From assembly GCF_016124325.1 (NCBI RefSeq), contig NZ_WGNY01000014.1, forward strand, positions 124,001 to 188,000: DNA of 64,000 nt, written 5' to 3'. Source of the DNA: Phenylobacterium sp. GTDB taxonomy: Bacteria > Pseudomonadota > Alphaproteobacteria > Caulobacterales > Caulobacteraceae. Shown here in pieces: positions 54,411-63,010 of this stretch. The position numbers and the translations under genes are program-made. Below the pieces are notes generated by a model. It worked only from the letters and a program-made list of their open reading frames with translations, was not told where the DNA came from and did not search any database. Within the stretch, counting starts at the first letter, position 1, and every line of letters starts with the position of its first letter.

Positions 54411-54794
54411 TCAGACCGGCGCCATGGAGAGCCGGCGCCGTTCGGTGGACGCGGCCAGTTCCGCCCAGATGGCCTCCTGGAGCTGGTCGTCGCCTGTCGC
54501 CTCGGCCGTCGCCTGGGCCTCGATCAGGGCCGAGCGCAGGCGGTCGTTCTCGGCCTGCAGCGCCGAGACGCGCAGGTTCTCGTCGGCGCCCGCCTCGCCC
54601 AGCAGGCTCCGGATCGCGCGGTTCTCCTCGACCAGGATGTGGGCCTGCCGGTCCCACATCTCGCCGGCCACCATCAGCAGCATGGCCGACAGCGACAGGT
54701 CGCTGGCCCGCTCGGGCTCCGGGACCCCCGGCATGGCGTTCTTCAGGAGCAGGCCCGCGAGCTCGGCGAGCACGGGAGGGACACGCGGGTTCAT
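54411..54794 (-). CDS. Hypothetical helical protein coupled to the phosphotransferase gene
   Basis: 127 aa from ATG at 54792-54794, overlapping the phosphotransferase stop by 4 bases. The sequence is mostly helical: VPPVLAELAGLLLKNAMPGV, LSAMLLMVAGEMWDRQAHIL, then a likely coiled coil (RVSALQAENDRLRSALIEAQ). No motif of a known enzyme is seen. Tight coupling to a phosphotransferase-family gene and a P450 upstream suggests a subunit or accessory role, which is inference. Confidence 0.7.
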   Translation of the reverse strand: MNPRVPPVLAELAGLLLKNAMPGVPEPERASDLSLSAMLLMVAGEMWDRQAHILVEENRAIRSLLGEAGADENLRVSALQAENDRLRSALIEAQATAEATGDDQLQEAIWAELAASTERRRLSMAPV

Positions 54795-55819
54795 AGCCGG
54801 CCCATCACTTTCATCATGGCCCGGTCCTGGGCGTTGATCAGCCACCAGGCGGGATAGATCATGATCGGCGCGCGGTTGCCGCCGCCGTTGAAGGCCGCCG
54901 CCGAGCCGACCCAGATCCCCTGGCCCTTCACGCAGTTGAAGAGCGTCCACCAGTGCAGCGCGGCGGGATCGGCCTTCAGGCCCGATGCGCGCTCCCAGAT
55001 GGCGACGGCCTCCTCGGGGCTGCAGAGGCCGCCGGCCTTGCCCTCGCGCCCGAAGGTCCAGATCGGCTGCAGGCTCCAGCCCAGGTCCTCCAGCGGGTCG
55101 CCCAGGTGGCACATCTCCCAGTCCAGCACGCCGTGGATGGCGCCGGCCTCGTCGTAGAGGAAGTTGCCGGTCCGGAAGTCGCCGTGCACGACGCTCAGCT
55201 TCTGGGCCGGCGGCGGCGGGTTGGCGCGCAGCCAGCGGATCGCCGCGCGGGTGATCGGCAGGGGTTCGGCCTGGTCGCGGTCGAGCAGCGCCTCCCAATG
55301 GTCCAGCTCGCGCTTCCAGCAGGCGTCCGGCACCGGCGCCTCCAGCCAGCGCGTCAGCCCCACCGCTTCCGGGTCGGCCCGGGCGATCTCGCCGAGTATG
55401 GTCCACTTCCGCTCGGCGACCCGCGGCAGGACGGCCTCGTGCGCGCCCGACAGGAGGACCTGGGGCGAGGCCTGGAAGCCGGCGATCTCCTCGGCGATGA
55501 AGAAGGGGTGGTCGAGCGCCGCCTTCTCCTCCTCCAACCACAGCATCCGCGGCACGGGCACCGCCGAATCCGCGAACGCCCGGTAGGCTTCGAACTCCAC
55601 CCGGCGCTCGGTGTCGATCAGGCTGGCGGGCGGGTCGCGCCGCAGGATCAGCCGCCGCTCGCGCGGCGCGGCTGCCTCGGTCCAGGTCAGGCGGAAGCGA
55701 TAGGTCTCGCGGCTGGCGCCGCCCGAGATGCGCTCCATGTCCACGACGGCGACGTCCGTGGCCTCCGGCATCTTGCCGGCGATGTAGGCCGCCACGCGCG
55801 GCTCCAGGGGATGGCTCAA
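54791..55819 (-). CDS. Phosphotransferase (aminoglycoside/choline kinase-like) family protein
   Basis: 342 aa from TTG at 55817-55819. Kinase-like fold motifs are ISGGASRETYRFRLTW, ERRLILRRDPPASLID, LSVVHGDFRTGNFLYDEAG (catalytic loop with H-G-D) and HGVLDWEMCHLGDPLEDLGW (metal-binding D-W-E). This is the group of APH-like enzymes often found beside acyl-CoA dehydrogenases and P450s in steroid or terpenoid gene sets. The substrate is unknown. It is 4 bases from the P450 stop and overlaps the small helical gene downstream, forming one operon of three. Confidence 0.92.
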   Translation of the reverse strand: MSHPLEPRVAAYIAGKMPEATDVAVVDMERISGGASRETYRFRLTWTEAAAPRERRLILRRDPPASLIDTERRVEFEAYRAFADSAVPVPRMLWLEEEKAALDHPFFIAEEIAGFQASPQVLLSGAHEAVLPRVAERKWTILGEIARADPEAVGLTRWLEAPVPDACWKRELDHWEALLDRDQAEPLPITRAAIRWLRANPPPPAQKLSVVHGDFRTGNFLYDEAGAIHGVLDWEMCHLGDPLEDLGWSLQPIWTFGREGKAGGLCSPEEAVAIWERASGLKADPAALHWWTLFNCVKGQGIWVGSAAAFNGGGNRAPIMIYPAWWLINAQDRAMMKVMGRL

Positions 55820-55823
55820 GGCG

Positions 55824-57119
55824 TCACGCCATCTCGAAGCGGATCGGCAGGCGCTTGGGCCCGTTCACGAAGAAGGCCTCGCTGAGGGCCGCCTCGCCGG
55901 CCAGCTCGACCGACTTCAGCCGGGGGATCAGCTCCTCCCACAGGATCCGCATCTCCATCTTGGCCAGATGCTGGCCCAGGCACAGGTGGGCGCCGTAGCC
56001 GAACGCCAGGTGGCGGTTGGGCTTGCGGTCGATGCGGAAGGCGTCGGGCGCCTCGAAGACCTCCTCGTCCCGGTTGCCCGAGGCGTAGCAGAGCATGATC
56101 CAGTCGCCGGCCTTCACGGCGCGGCCGCGGACCTCGGTGTCGGCGGTGGCCGTGCGCATGAAGGTCTTCACCGGCGTGGTCCAGCGGATGGACTCGTCCA
56201 CCAGGCCGGGGATGAGCGACAGGTCGGCCTTGAGCTTCTTGAACTCGGCCGGGTTCTCCGCCAGCGCCCACATCGCCCCGCCCGTGGAGGACGAGGTGGT
56301 GTCGTGCCCGGCGGTGGCGACGATGATGTAGTAGCTCATCGCCTCGAGGTCCGAGATCGGCTGGCCGTCGATCTTCGAGTTGGCGATCACCGAGGCGAGA
56401 TCGTCCGTCGGGCTGGCGCGGCGCGCCTCCGAGAGCTTGCGGAAGTACTCGAAGAAGTCGGTGATGACGCCGAAGTCGATCTGCCGCTCCTCCAGGGGCT
56501 TGTCGGAGTCGGCGGTCTTGCGGCCCAGCTCCGGGTCGGTTGCGCCGAACAGCTCCTGGGTCAGCTTGAGCATCCGCGGCTCGTCGCTTTCCGGCACGCC
56601 CATGATCGTCATGATCACATGCAACGGATAGTGCAGCGCCACCTCGTTCACGAAATCGCACTGGCCGCCCTGGGCCGCCATCCGCTCGACGGCGGCCCTG
56701 GCGATCACCCGGATCCTGTCCTCCAGGCTCTTGAGGTTCTGGGGCATGAACCAGGCCTGGGTGAGGGCGCGGTACTTCAGGTGGTCGGGCGCATCCATGT
56801 GGATGAGCGTCCGCAGCAGGTGCGGGCTACCGCCCATCATCTCGCGCACCTTGCGATCGGCCAGCTGGCTGGTCAGGACCGGGTTGCGGTCGCCGTTGTG
56901 GAACAGGTCGTTCTGGCGGCTGATCTCAAGGATGTCGGCATGTTTCACCGCCGCCCAGAAGGGATCGACGCCCTCGATGTCGGCCACGCCGAACGGCTCG
57001 TTCTTCCGCAGCCAGCGATAGGTCTCGAAGATGCGTCCGTCGGCGTAGGCCGCCGGGTCCGCAAGGTTGCCGGCGTGCGCCTGCGGAATGCGATGCTCGG
57101 CGGCGGTCATCACGCTCAT
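55824..57119 (-). CDS. Cytochrome P450
   Basis: 431 aa bacterial class I P450. The I helix has ATAGHDTTSSSTGGAMWALA, the K helix E-x-x-R motif is ESIR in LVDESIRWTTP, and the heme-binding signature is FGYGAHLCLGQHLAKME with the proximal cysteine. It needs a ferredoxin and reductase, which are not encoded here. It is followed by a phosphotransferase and a helical protein in one operon. The resemblance of the neighbours to steroid-degradation gene sets makes a hydrophobic polycyclic or terpenoid substrate plausible, but this is inference. Confidence 0.95.
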   Translation of the reverse strand: MSVMTAAEHRIPQAHAGNLADPAAYADGRIFETYRWLRKNEPFGVADIEGVDPFWAAVKHADILEISRQNDLFHNGDRNPVLTSQLADRKVREMMGGSPHLLRTLIHMDAPDHLKYRALTQAWFMPQNLKSLEDRIRVIARAAVERMAAQGGQCDFVNEVALHYPLHVIMTIMGVPESDEPRMLKLTQELFGATDPELGRKTADSDKPLEERQIDFGVITDFFEYFRKLSEARRASPTDDLASVIANSKIDGQPISDLEAMSYYIIVATAGHDTTSSSTGGAMWALAENPAEFKKLKADLSLIPGLVDESIRWTTPVKTFMRTATADTEVRGRAVKAGDWIMLCYASGNRDEEVFEAPDAFRIDRKPNRHLAFGYGAHLCLGQHLAKMEMRILWEELIPRLKSVELAGEAALSEAFFVNGPKRLPIRFEMA

Positions 57120-57256
57120 TGGTCAAATCGTCATCCCCCTGACGCGGGGTCACGCAGGACGACGCCTCCCTAAGTTCTTATCGTGCGCGAAACTGATACC
57201 GCGCGCCGCGGTCCGCAAGCGTGACGGCGCGTCAACCAGGAGGAGGCCGAGAGGCG

Positions 57257-58330
57257 ATGCTGACCCGGGGCGACGACTACCCGATCCACCAGACGCCCGA
57301 ACCGATCGCCTACGCCGGATCGGATCGGAATTTCTACGACCGCTACTTCTTCAACGCCTACGCGCCCGATGGTTCGGCCTTCGCCGCCGTCGCTTTCGGG
57401 GTCTACCCCGCGCTCAACGTGGCCGACGCCCACATCGCCATCGTCAAGGACGGCAAGGAACGCTGCATCCACGCCTCGCGGATCCTGGGCATGGAGCGCA
57501 TGGACCTGTCGGTGGGGCCGATCCGCATCGAGGTGCTGGAGCCGCTGCAGAAGCTGAAGGTGACGCTGGAGACCACTGACGGCCTGGCCGCGGAACTGAT
57601 CTTCGAGGGACGCGCCTTCCCGATCGAGGAGCCGCGCTTCATCCGCCGCAACGGCCCGCGCCTGTTCATGGACTACACGCGCCTGACGCAGAACGTGCGG
57701 GTCACCGGCTGGCTGGAGGCCGACGGCGAGCACATCCCGGTGGTGCGCTGGCTGGGCACGCGCGACCGCTCGTGGGGCATCCGGCCCGTTGGCGCGCCCG
57801 ATCCTCAGCCCACGCCGGGCGGCGGGATTCGGGCCTTCTTCTGGCAATGGGCGCCGCTGAACTTCGGCGACCGCAGCGTGTTCTTCCACATCAACGCCGA
57901 CCCGGACGGCAAGCCGTGGAACACGCGCGCCGTGATCCTGCCCGACGGCGCAGGCCCGGAAGGCGGCTACGAGACCGAGGAGGCCACGATGGCGACCGAG
58001 CTGGTCCCGGGCACGCGGCACGCCAAGGCCGGGGTCCTGACCATCCCGCTCGGCCAGGGCGCCGCGACGGTGCGCATCGAGCCGCAGTCGGTCTTCCTGA
58101 TGCGCGGCATCGGCTATGGCGGGGAGTGGCGCCACGGCGGCCTGAAGGGCGACCTCGCTGTCGCCCGCGAGGACATCGACTGCGCGGGCTTCGACCCCAA
58201 CGACATGGGCAACCTGCATATCCAGGCGATCAGCAAGGCGACGCTGTCGGTCCCCGGCGAGGCCGACCAGGAGGGCGTCGGCGTGTTCGAGCAGCTGATC
58301 CTGGGGCCTTACCGGCCGCTTGCCGTATAG
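57257..58330 (+). CDS. Hypothetical beta-rich protein, possibly CrtC/AttH-like lipocalin fold
   Basis: 357 aa from ATG at 57257, with AGGAGGAGG a little upstream. There is no signal peptide. The pattern is two beta-rich halves: YDRYFFNAYAPDGSAFAAVA, RIEVLEPLQKLKVTLETTDG, LIFEGRAFPIEEPRF, then RWLGTRDRSWGIRPVG, AFFWQWAPLNFGDRSVFFHI, SVFLMRGIGYGGEW. The W-G-x-R-x-W-like motif (RDRSWGIRP) recalls CrtC/AttH hydratases and related lipocalin-fold proteins, but I cannot confirm this. It is divergent from the P450 operon. Confidence 0.6.
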   Translation: MLTRGDDYPIHQTPEPIAYAGSDRNFYDRYFFNAYAPDGSAFAAVAFGVYPALNVADAHIAIVKDGKERCIHASRILGMERMDLSVGPIRIEVLEPLQKLKVTLETTDGLAAELIFEGRAFPIEEPRFIRRNGPRLFMDYTRLTQNVRVTGWLEADGEHIPVVRWLGTRDRSWGIRPVGAPDPQPTPGGGIRAFFWQWAPLNFGDRSVFFHINADPDGKPWNTRAVILPDGAGPEGGYETEEATMATELVPGTRHAKAGVLTIPLGQGAATVRIEPQSVFLMRGIGYGGEWRHGGLKGDLAVAREDIDCAGFDPNDMGNLHIQAISKATLSVPGEADQEGVGVFEQLILGPYRPLAV

Positions 58331-58354
58331 GCGTCGGCGCGGCCGCCGCGCCGC

Positions 58355-58473
58355 CTAGAGCCTTCCCGGATCAGGTGGGATCACCTGATCCGGATGAGAA
58401 GGCTCGATCTTCAAGAGTGTAGAGCCCGTCCGGGCGGGTGAACCGGTATCCACTTCACCCTGACGGGCTCTAG
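58355..58473. repeat. 119-bp dispersed double-hairpin repeat, copy 2
   Basis: Same length and structure as the element at 35278-35396, with 5 mismatches: one (T for C) just after hairpin A and four in the linker between the two hairpins, none in the paired arms. It ends in GGCTCTAG, whose CTAG provides the TAG stop of tadC on the minus strand. Its left end lies 24 bases after the stop of the convergent hypothetical gene. Confidence 0.92.
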
Positions 58474-59441
58474 GACCCGTGGTTGAACACGTGGATGAGG
58501 CGCACGGCCGCCGGCAGCATCAGCGCGCCCAGCAGGGCCGGGAAGATGAACAGGATCAGGGGCACGGTCAGCTTGGCCGACAGCCCCAGGGCCTTCTCCT
58601 CGGCGCGCAGCATGCGCTTGGCGCGCATGTCGGCCGAGAACACCGACAGCGTCTCGCCCAGGCTGGTGCCCATCTCTTCGGCCTGACGCAGCATGGTGGC
58701 CAGGGCCCGCGCGTCGTCGATGCCGAGCCGTTCGGCAAAGGCGGTCCAGGCGTCCTTGCGCGCCCGGCCGGCGCGCAGCTCCAGCACCAGGAAGCGCAGG
58801 TGGATCGTCAGGTTGGGGTAGCGGCGCTCGAGTTCCTCCGTGACGCGGGTCACCGCGGCGTCGAGCGACAGACCGGCCTCGACCGAGGCCACCAGCAGGT
58901 CGAGCAGGTCGGGGAAGCCCTCCGCATACTCCCGCTCGCGCGTCGCCTTGCGCTGCTTGAGGACGAAGTCGGGACCGTAGAGCGCCACCAGCGACACGCC
59001 GACCGCGAGCGCCAGGGCGGCCATGTTGCCGCCCTTCTGGCCGATCATCGCTGGCAGGATCAGGACCACGCCGCCGGTCGCGATCGCCAGGGCCACGGCC
59101 TTCACGCCCAGGAACACGACCGGCGCCTCTCGGGCGTGGAAGCCGGCCTGCGTCAGCCGCGACCGGAGCAGCGAGACCTTGGCCGGGTCGCGCACGGCGC
59201 TCTGCTGGCCGAGCCGGCGGACCGTCGACATCACCTGGTCACCGAGCAGGCCGCCCGGCCTCTGGACGGCCGGATGGGGCGAGCCGCCGATCGCCATCGT
59301 CCCACCCGAGGACAGGCGCGTGCGCCGCAGCGCCCGCAGCCGCAGCTCGGTCGCCGCGATCCAGCCCAGCCCGCCCAGCGCGCCCAGCGTCAGGACCAGG
59401 CCGACGGCGTAGATGATGGTTTCGAGGGAAAGTCCGGCCAT
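58470..59441 (-). CDS. tadC: TadC-like type II/IV secretion F-domain inner-membrane protein
   Basis: 323 aa. A first transmembrane segment (LETIIYAVGLVLTLGALGGL) is followed by two GspF-type hydrophobic pairs (VFLGVKAVALAIATGGVVLI, NMAALALAVGVSLVALYG, KLTVPLILFIFPALLGALML). The F-domain motif is FPDLLDLLVASVEAGLSLDAAV, with RADMRAK-like end (FSADMRAKRMLRAEEKALGL). It forms the inner-membrane platform of the Flp pilus with TadB. It is the last gene of the operon here, 4 bases after TadB. The stop codon lies in the terminal CTAG of the 119-bp repeat. Confidence 0.93.
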   Translation of the reverse strand: MAGLSLETIIYAVGLVLTLGALGGLGWIAATELRLRALRRTRLSSGGTMAIGGSPHPAVQRPGGLLGDQVMSTVRRLGQQSAVRDPAKVSLLRSRLTQAGFHAREAPVVFLGVKAVALAIATGGVVLILPAMIGQKGGNMAALALAVGVSLVALYGPDFVLKQRKATREREYAEGFPDLLDLLVASVEAGLSLDAAVTRVTEELERRYPNLTIHLRFLVLELRAGRARKDAWTAFAERLGIDDARALATMLRQAEEMGTSLGETLSVFSADMRAKRMLRAEEKALGLSAKLTVPLILFIFPALLGALMLPAAVRLIHVFNHGS

Positions 59442-59445
59442 CGGA

Positions 59446-60417
59446 TCAGAGCCGCATGTCGATCATGCGGCGCATGATCAGGTTGCCGAGGAAAATCCAG
59501 AAGGCGAGTCCGGCGAGGCCGTACTTCACCACCGGCTCGTCGATCACGTCGCCGTAGAAGCTAGGCGAGATCATCATGATCATGCCGAGCGCGATGAACG
59601 GCGCGGCGGTCAGGATCATCGCCGAGGCGCGGCCTTCCGACGACGCCGCCTTGATCTTCAGGCGCATCTTGTGGCGCTCGCGCACGGTGTTGGCGTTGAG
59701 CTTGAGCAGGCCGGTCAGGTTGCCGCCGGTCCGCTCCTGCAGCCGCACGGTGGCGGCGAACAGGTCGACGTCGGGATGCTGGCAGCGCTCGCTCATCCGC
59801 TCGACCGCCTGCTCCAGGGTGGCGCCGTAGGCGATCTCGTCGGCGGCCATGCCGAACTCCGAGCCGATCGGGTCGCTCATCTCGCGGCCCACCAGCGCCA
59901 CGGCGGCCGGCACCGGGTGGCCCGCCTCCAGGGAGCGGACGATGATGTCGAGGGCCTGGGGCAGCTGGAAGCCGAGGGCGGCCGCGCGCCGGCCCGCCGC
60001 CATCTTGAGCGCGCCCAGGGGGACCAGGACGCCGCCCAGCACCAGGCCGCCCACGACGGCGATCGGGCTGTGGCCCAGCAGCCAGCCGCCGGCGCCGGCG
60101 ATCAGGGCCGAGCCCGCGACATAGGTGAGCCACTTGCGCTGGTCGTACGGAAGGCCCGAGGCGACGATCAGGTTCGATAGCCACCGGAGGCGCCCGCCGC
60201 CGCGCCCGCCGGCCGCCGTCAGGCCGCGCTGCTTGCGCAGCTCGACGACCAGGGCCGAGATCCCCTCGACCTTCTCCGAGACCTTGAGGCGGCGGTTGAG
60301 CTGGCGCTTCTGGGTCGCCACCGAGAAGACGCCCACCAGCCCCTGCACGCCGGCGAACACCGCGGCGAAGACCATCACCATCACGATCAGCTTGGCGTCG
60401 ATCGTAAGGCCGAACAT
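59446..60417 (-). CDS. tadB: TadB-like inner-membrane platform protein of the Flp pilus
   Basis: 323 aa. Hydrophobic segments [51 protein letters not shown] and a C-terminal pair surround the GspF domain with [40 protein letters not shown] and [20 protein letters not shown]. With TadC it forms the pilus-assembly platform driven by the CpaF ATPase. Its ATG overlaps the cpaF stop region by a base, so the genes are tightly coupled. Confidence 0.93.
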   Translation of the reverse strand: MFGLTIDAKLIVMVMVFAAVFAGVQGLVGVFSVATQKRQLNRRLKVSEKVEGISALVVELRKQRGLTAAGGRGGGRLRWLSNLIVASGLPYDQRKWLTYVAGSALIAGAGGWLLGHSPIAVVGGLVLGGVLVPLGALKMAAGRRAAALGFQLPQALDIIVRSLEAGHPVPAAVALVGREMSDPIGSEFGMAADEIAYGATLEQAVERMSERCQHPDVDLFAATVRLQERTGGNLTGLLKLNANTVRERHKMRLKIKAASSEGRASAMILTAAPFIALGMIMMISPSFYGDVIDEPVVKYGLAGLAFWIFLGNLIMRRMIDMRL

Positions 60418-61820
60418 CAGAGCACCTTGTTCGGGTCGAAGTTGGTGGTGTCGAAGTTCACGCCGCGGCGGAGCATCTCGTCCAGGCAGCGGGGCCGCAG
60501 GCCGGTGGCGCGGTGCTCCCCGTGGACCGTGCCGTCGGGCTCGGTGTGGGTGCGGTTGAACAGGAAGATGTCCTGCATCTGCACCACCTGGCCCTCCATG
60601 CCGACGATTTCGGTCACGTGGGTCACCTTCCGCTTGCCGTCAGACAGGCGGTTGACCTGCACCACCAGGCCGACGGCCGAGGCGATCTGCGCGCGCACCG
60701 CGTCGGGGCCCAGGTTCATGCCGCCCATGGCGACCATCTGTTCGAGGCGGCTGATGGCCTCGCGCGGGTTGTTGGAGTGGATCGTGGCCATCGAGCCTTC
60801 GTGGCCCGTGTTCATGGCCTGCAGCATGTCGAAGGCTTCTTCCGAACGGACCTCGCCCAGGATCACGCGGTCGGGACGCATCCGCAGCGCGTTCTTCACC
60901 AGCTCGCGCTGGCGGATCTCGCCCTTGCCCTCGATGTTCGGCGGCCGGGTCTCCATGCGCACCACGTGCGGCTGCTGCAGCTGCAGCTCGGCGGCGTCCT
61001 CGATGGTGATCAGGCGCTCGCCGTGGCTGATCGCGGCCGACAGGGCGTTGAGCAGGGTCGTCTTGCCCGAGCCGGTGCCGCCGGAGATCACCGTCGAGAC
61101 GCGGCTGTAGACCGCGCCATGGAGGAATTCGGCCATCGACGTGGTCATGGCGCCGAACTCGACCAGCTTCTCCAGGGTCAGCGGCTTCTTCGAGAACTTC
61201 CGGATCGAGACCGAGCAGCCGTCGATGGCGATCGGCGGGATGGCGGCGTTCACGCGGCTGCCGTCGGGCAGGCGGGCGTCGACCATCGGCTGGCTCTCGT
61301 CGATCCGGCGGCCGACGCCGGCGACGATCCGGTTGACGATGCGCAGCAGGTGGTCGTTGTCGCGGAAATGGATCGGGGTGAGCTCCAGCTCGCCGCGCCG
61401 CTCCACATAGACCTGGTAGGGGCCGTTGATCAGGATGTCGTTGATCGACTCGTCCTTGAGCAGCGGCTCGATCGGCCCCAGCCCGACCATCTCGTCGAAG
61501 ATCGAGGCGCCCAGCGCTTCGAGCTCCTTGGTGTTCAGCGCCATGCGCTCGGCGCGGGCGAACTCCACCACCTGGCCATGGACCTGGCGGCGCAGTTCCG
61601 CCTCCTCCAGCTTGTCCAGCTTCGAGAGGTCGAGTTCGTCGATCAGGCGTGCGTGCAGCCGCAGCCGCAGGTCGAGGTTGGCGTCGCGCGGCGGGGTCTT
61701 GACCTTGGGCTCGGCCTTCGGCGCCGGCGCGGGCGCGGGGGTCGCCGGCTGGGCCGCGGCAGGCTGCTGCTGCTGCGGTGTCGGCGGCGGCGCGGAACGG
61801 GCGAGGCTGAAGCGGGCCAT
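60417..61820 (-). CDS. cpaF: CpaF/TadA Flp pilus assembly ATPase
   Basis: 467 aa from ATG at 61818-61820. A Pro/Ala/Gln-rich head (residues 10-45) precedes the N-domain, then the secretion-ATPase core: Walker [14 protein letters not shown] (P-loop residues 247-254), Asp box ([14 protein letters not shown]), Walker B region [20 protein letters not shown] and His box [14 protein letters not shown]. This ATPase powers extension and retraction of Flp/Tad pili. The start overlaps the cpaE stop by one base. Confidence 0.96.
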   Translation of the reverse strand: MARFSLARSAPPPTPQQQQPAAAQPATPAPAPAPKAEPKVKTPPRDANLDLRLRLHARLIDELDLSKLDKLEEAELRRQVHGQVVEFARAERMALNTKELEALGASIFDEMVGLGPIEPLLKDESINDILINGPYQVYVERRGELELTPIHFRDNDHLLRIVNRIVAGVGRRIDESQPMVDARLPDGSRVNAAIPPIAIDGCSVSIRKFSKKPLTLEKLVEFGAMTTSMAEFLHGAVYSRVSTVISGGTGSGKTTLLNALSAAISHGERLITIEDAAELQLQQPHVVRMETRPPNIEGKGEIRQRELVKNALRMRPDRVILGEVRSEEAFDMLQAMNTGHEGSMATIHSNNPREAISRLEQMVAMGGMNLGPDAVRAQIASAVGLVVQVNRLSDGKRKVTHVTEIVGMEGQVVQMQDIFLFNRTHTEPDGTVHGEHRATGLRPRCLDEMLRRGVNFDTTNFDPNKVL

Positions 61821-63007
61821 CAGGCGGCCTTGACGCCGGCGTCGCGCCGGACCGGCTGGGCGGCCAGGCGTTCGACGAGGGCCTGGACGTCCTTGACGAT
61901 CTTCGACTTGGGCCGGTGCTGGGCCACGGGGCCGCCCAGGTTGGCCGACGCCGCGGCGGCCTCCCAGTCCGAACTGATCCCGCCCTCGGCCTTGCGCTGC
62001 AGCGCCTTCTCGGCCTCGGCCATGGAGGGCGCGGGGCCGAACATGCGGCTGGCGAGACGGTTGAGGACGATGCGGGGCCGCCGGCCGGTGCCGAGGCCGT
62101 CTTCGATCTCGTCGGAATAGGCGCGCGCGGCCAGCAGGGCGGGGACCGTGAGTTCGGAGATGACCAGCACCTCGTCGCAGCCCGCCAGCGCCTCCAGCGT
62201 CCACGAGCGGCGGTGCCGCGGCATGTCGAGGATCACCCAGTCGTAGCACTCGCACGCCACTTCCAGCAGGCGCAGCACCGCCTCGCGGCTGACGGCGTCG
62301 AAGGCTGTCGGATCGCGGACGCCGGCCACGAGGTCGAGCCCCTTGGACACCGGCGTGACGAACGCCTGGAGCATCGAGGCGTCCATCCGGTCGGCTGCGT
62401 TTCCGAAATCGGCGAGCCGCACCGTCGGGGCTGCGCCGAGATAGGCGGCGGCCGCGCCGTCCGCGAGGTTGAGGTCGATGAGGCAGACCGCGCGGTCCTT
62501 GTCCTCGCGCATGGCGAGCGCGTTGGCGATCTCGATGGTGATCGTGGTGGCGCCGGCGCCACCCACCGCGCCCGAAATCGCCCAGCAGCGGGACTCGCCC
62601 GATGTCGGCGCGGGCGCTGGCTGGGCCTCGGCGAGCAGCGAAAGGGCCGCCGCCGAAAGCTGCTCGGGCGAGAAGGGCGCCTCAAGGATGTCGGCCGCGG
62701 GCAGGCGAAGCAGGTTGCGGACCAGGCCGGCGGGCAGGCGCTCGCCGATCATCAGCACCGGCGGAGGCGCGCGCAGGGCCGAGAGATGCTTCACCGCCGC
62801 GCCCAGGGCCGAGGCGTCCCAGGCGTCGGCGTCGATCAGCACGAGGTCGCAGGCGCCGGGGGCCAGGGCCTCCAGCTGTGCCACATTGGCCGTCTCCAGG
62901 ACCGCGCCGGCGAGCGGCCCCTGGCCGTAGGGCGCGAGCGTCGCGCCGAGCGCCAGGATGCGGCGGTTCTGGAGGAGCGCGGGCGAGGCGGGCTTGTTAC
63001 GCAGCAT
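61820..63007 (-). CDS. cpaE: CpaE-like pilus localisation ATPase (TadZ)
   Basis: 395 aa. The N-terminal 130 residues form a receiver-like fold without a clear phospho-acceptor (CDLVLIDADAWDASALG). The MinD/ParA-like ATPase domain starts at SGAVGGAGATTITIEIANAL, a degenerate P-loop lacking the usual signature lysine, and continues with CLIDLNLADGAAAAYLG and DWVILDMPRHRRSW. CpaE positions the pilus machine at a cell pole in Caulobacter. It begins 3 bases after the cpaC stop, with no cpaD between. Confidence 0.93.
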   Translation of the reverse strand: MLRNKPASPALLQNRRILALGATLAPYGQGPLAGAVLETANVAQLEALAPGACDLVLIDADAWDASALGAAVKHLSALRAPPPVLMIGERLPAGLVRNLLRLPAADILEAPFSPEQLSAAALSLLAEAQPAPAPTSGESRCWAISGAVGGAGATTITIEIANALAMREDKDRAVCLIDLNLADGAAAAYLGAAPTVRLADFGNAADRMDASMLQAFVTPVSKGLDLVAGVRDPTAFDAVSREAVLRLLEVACECYDWVILDMPRHRRSWTLEALAGCDEVLVISELTVPALLAARAYSDEIEDGLGTGRRPRIVLNRLASRMFGPAPSMAEAEKALQRKAEGGISSDWEAAAASANLGGPVAQHRPKSKIVKDVQALVERLAAQPVRRDAGVKAA

Positions 63008-63010
63008 GGA

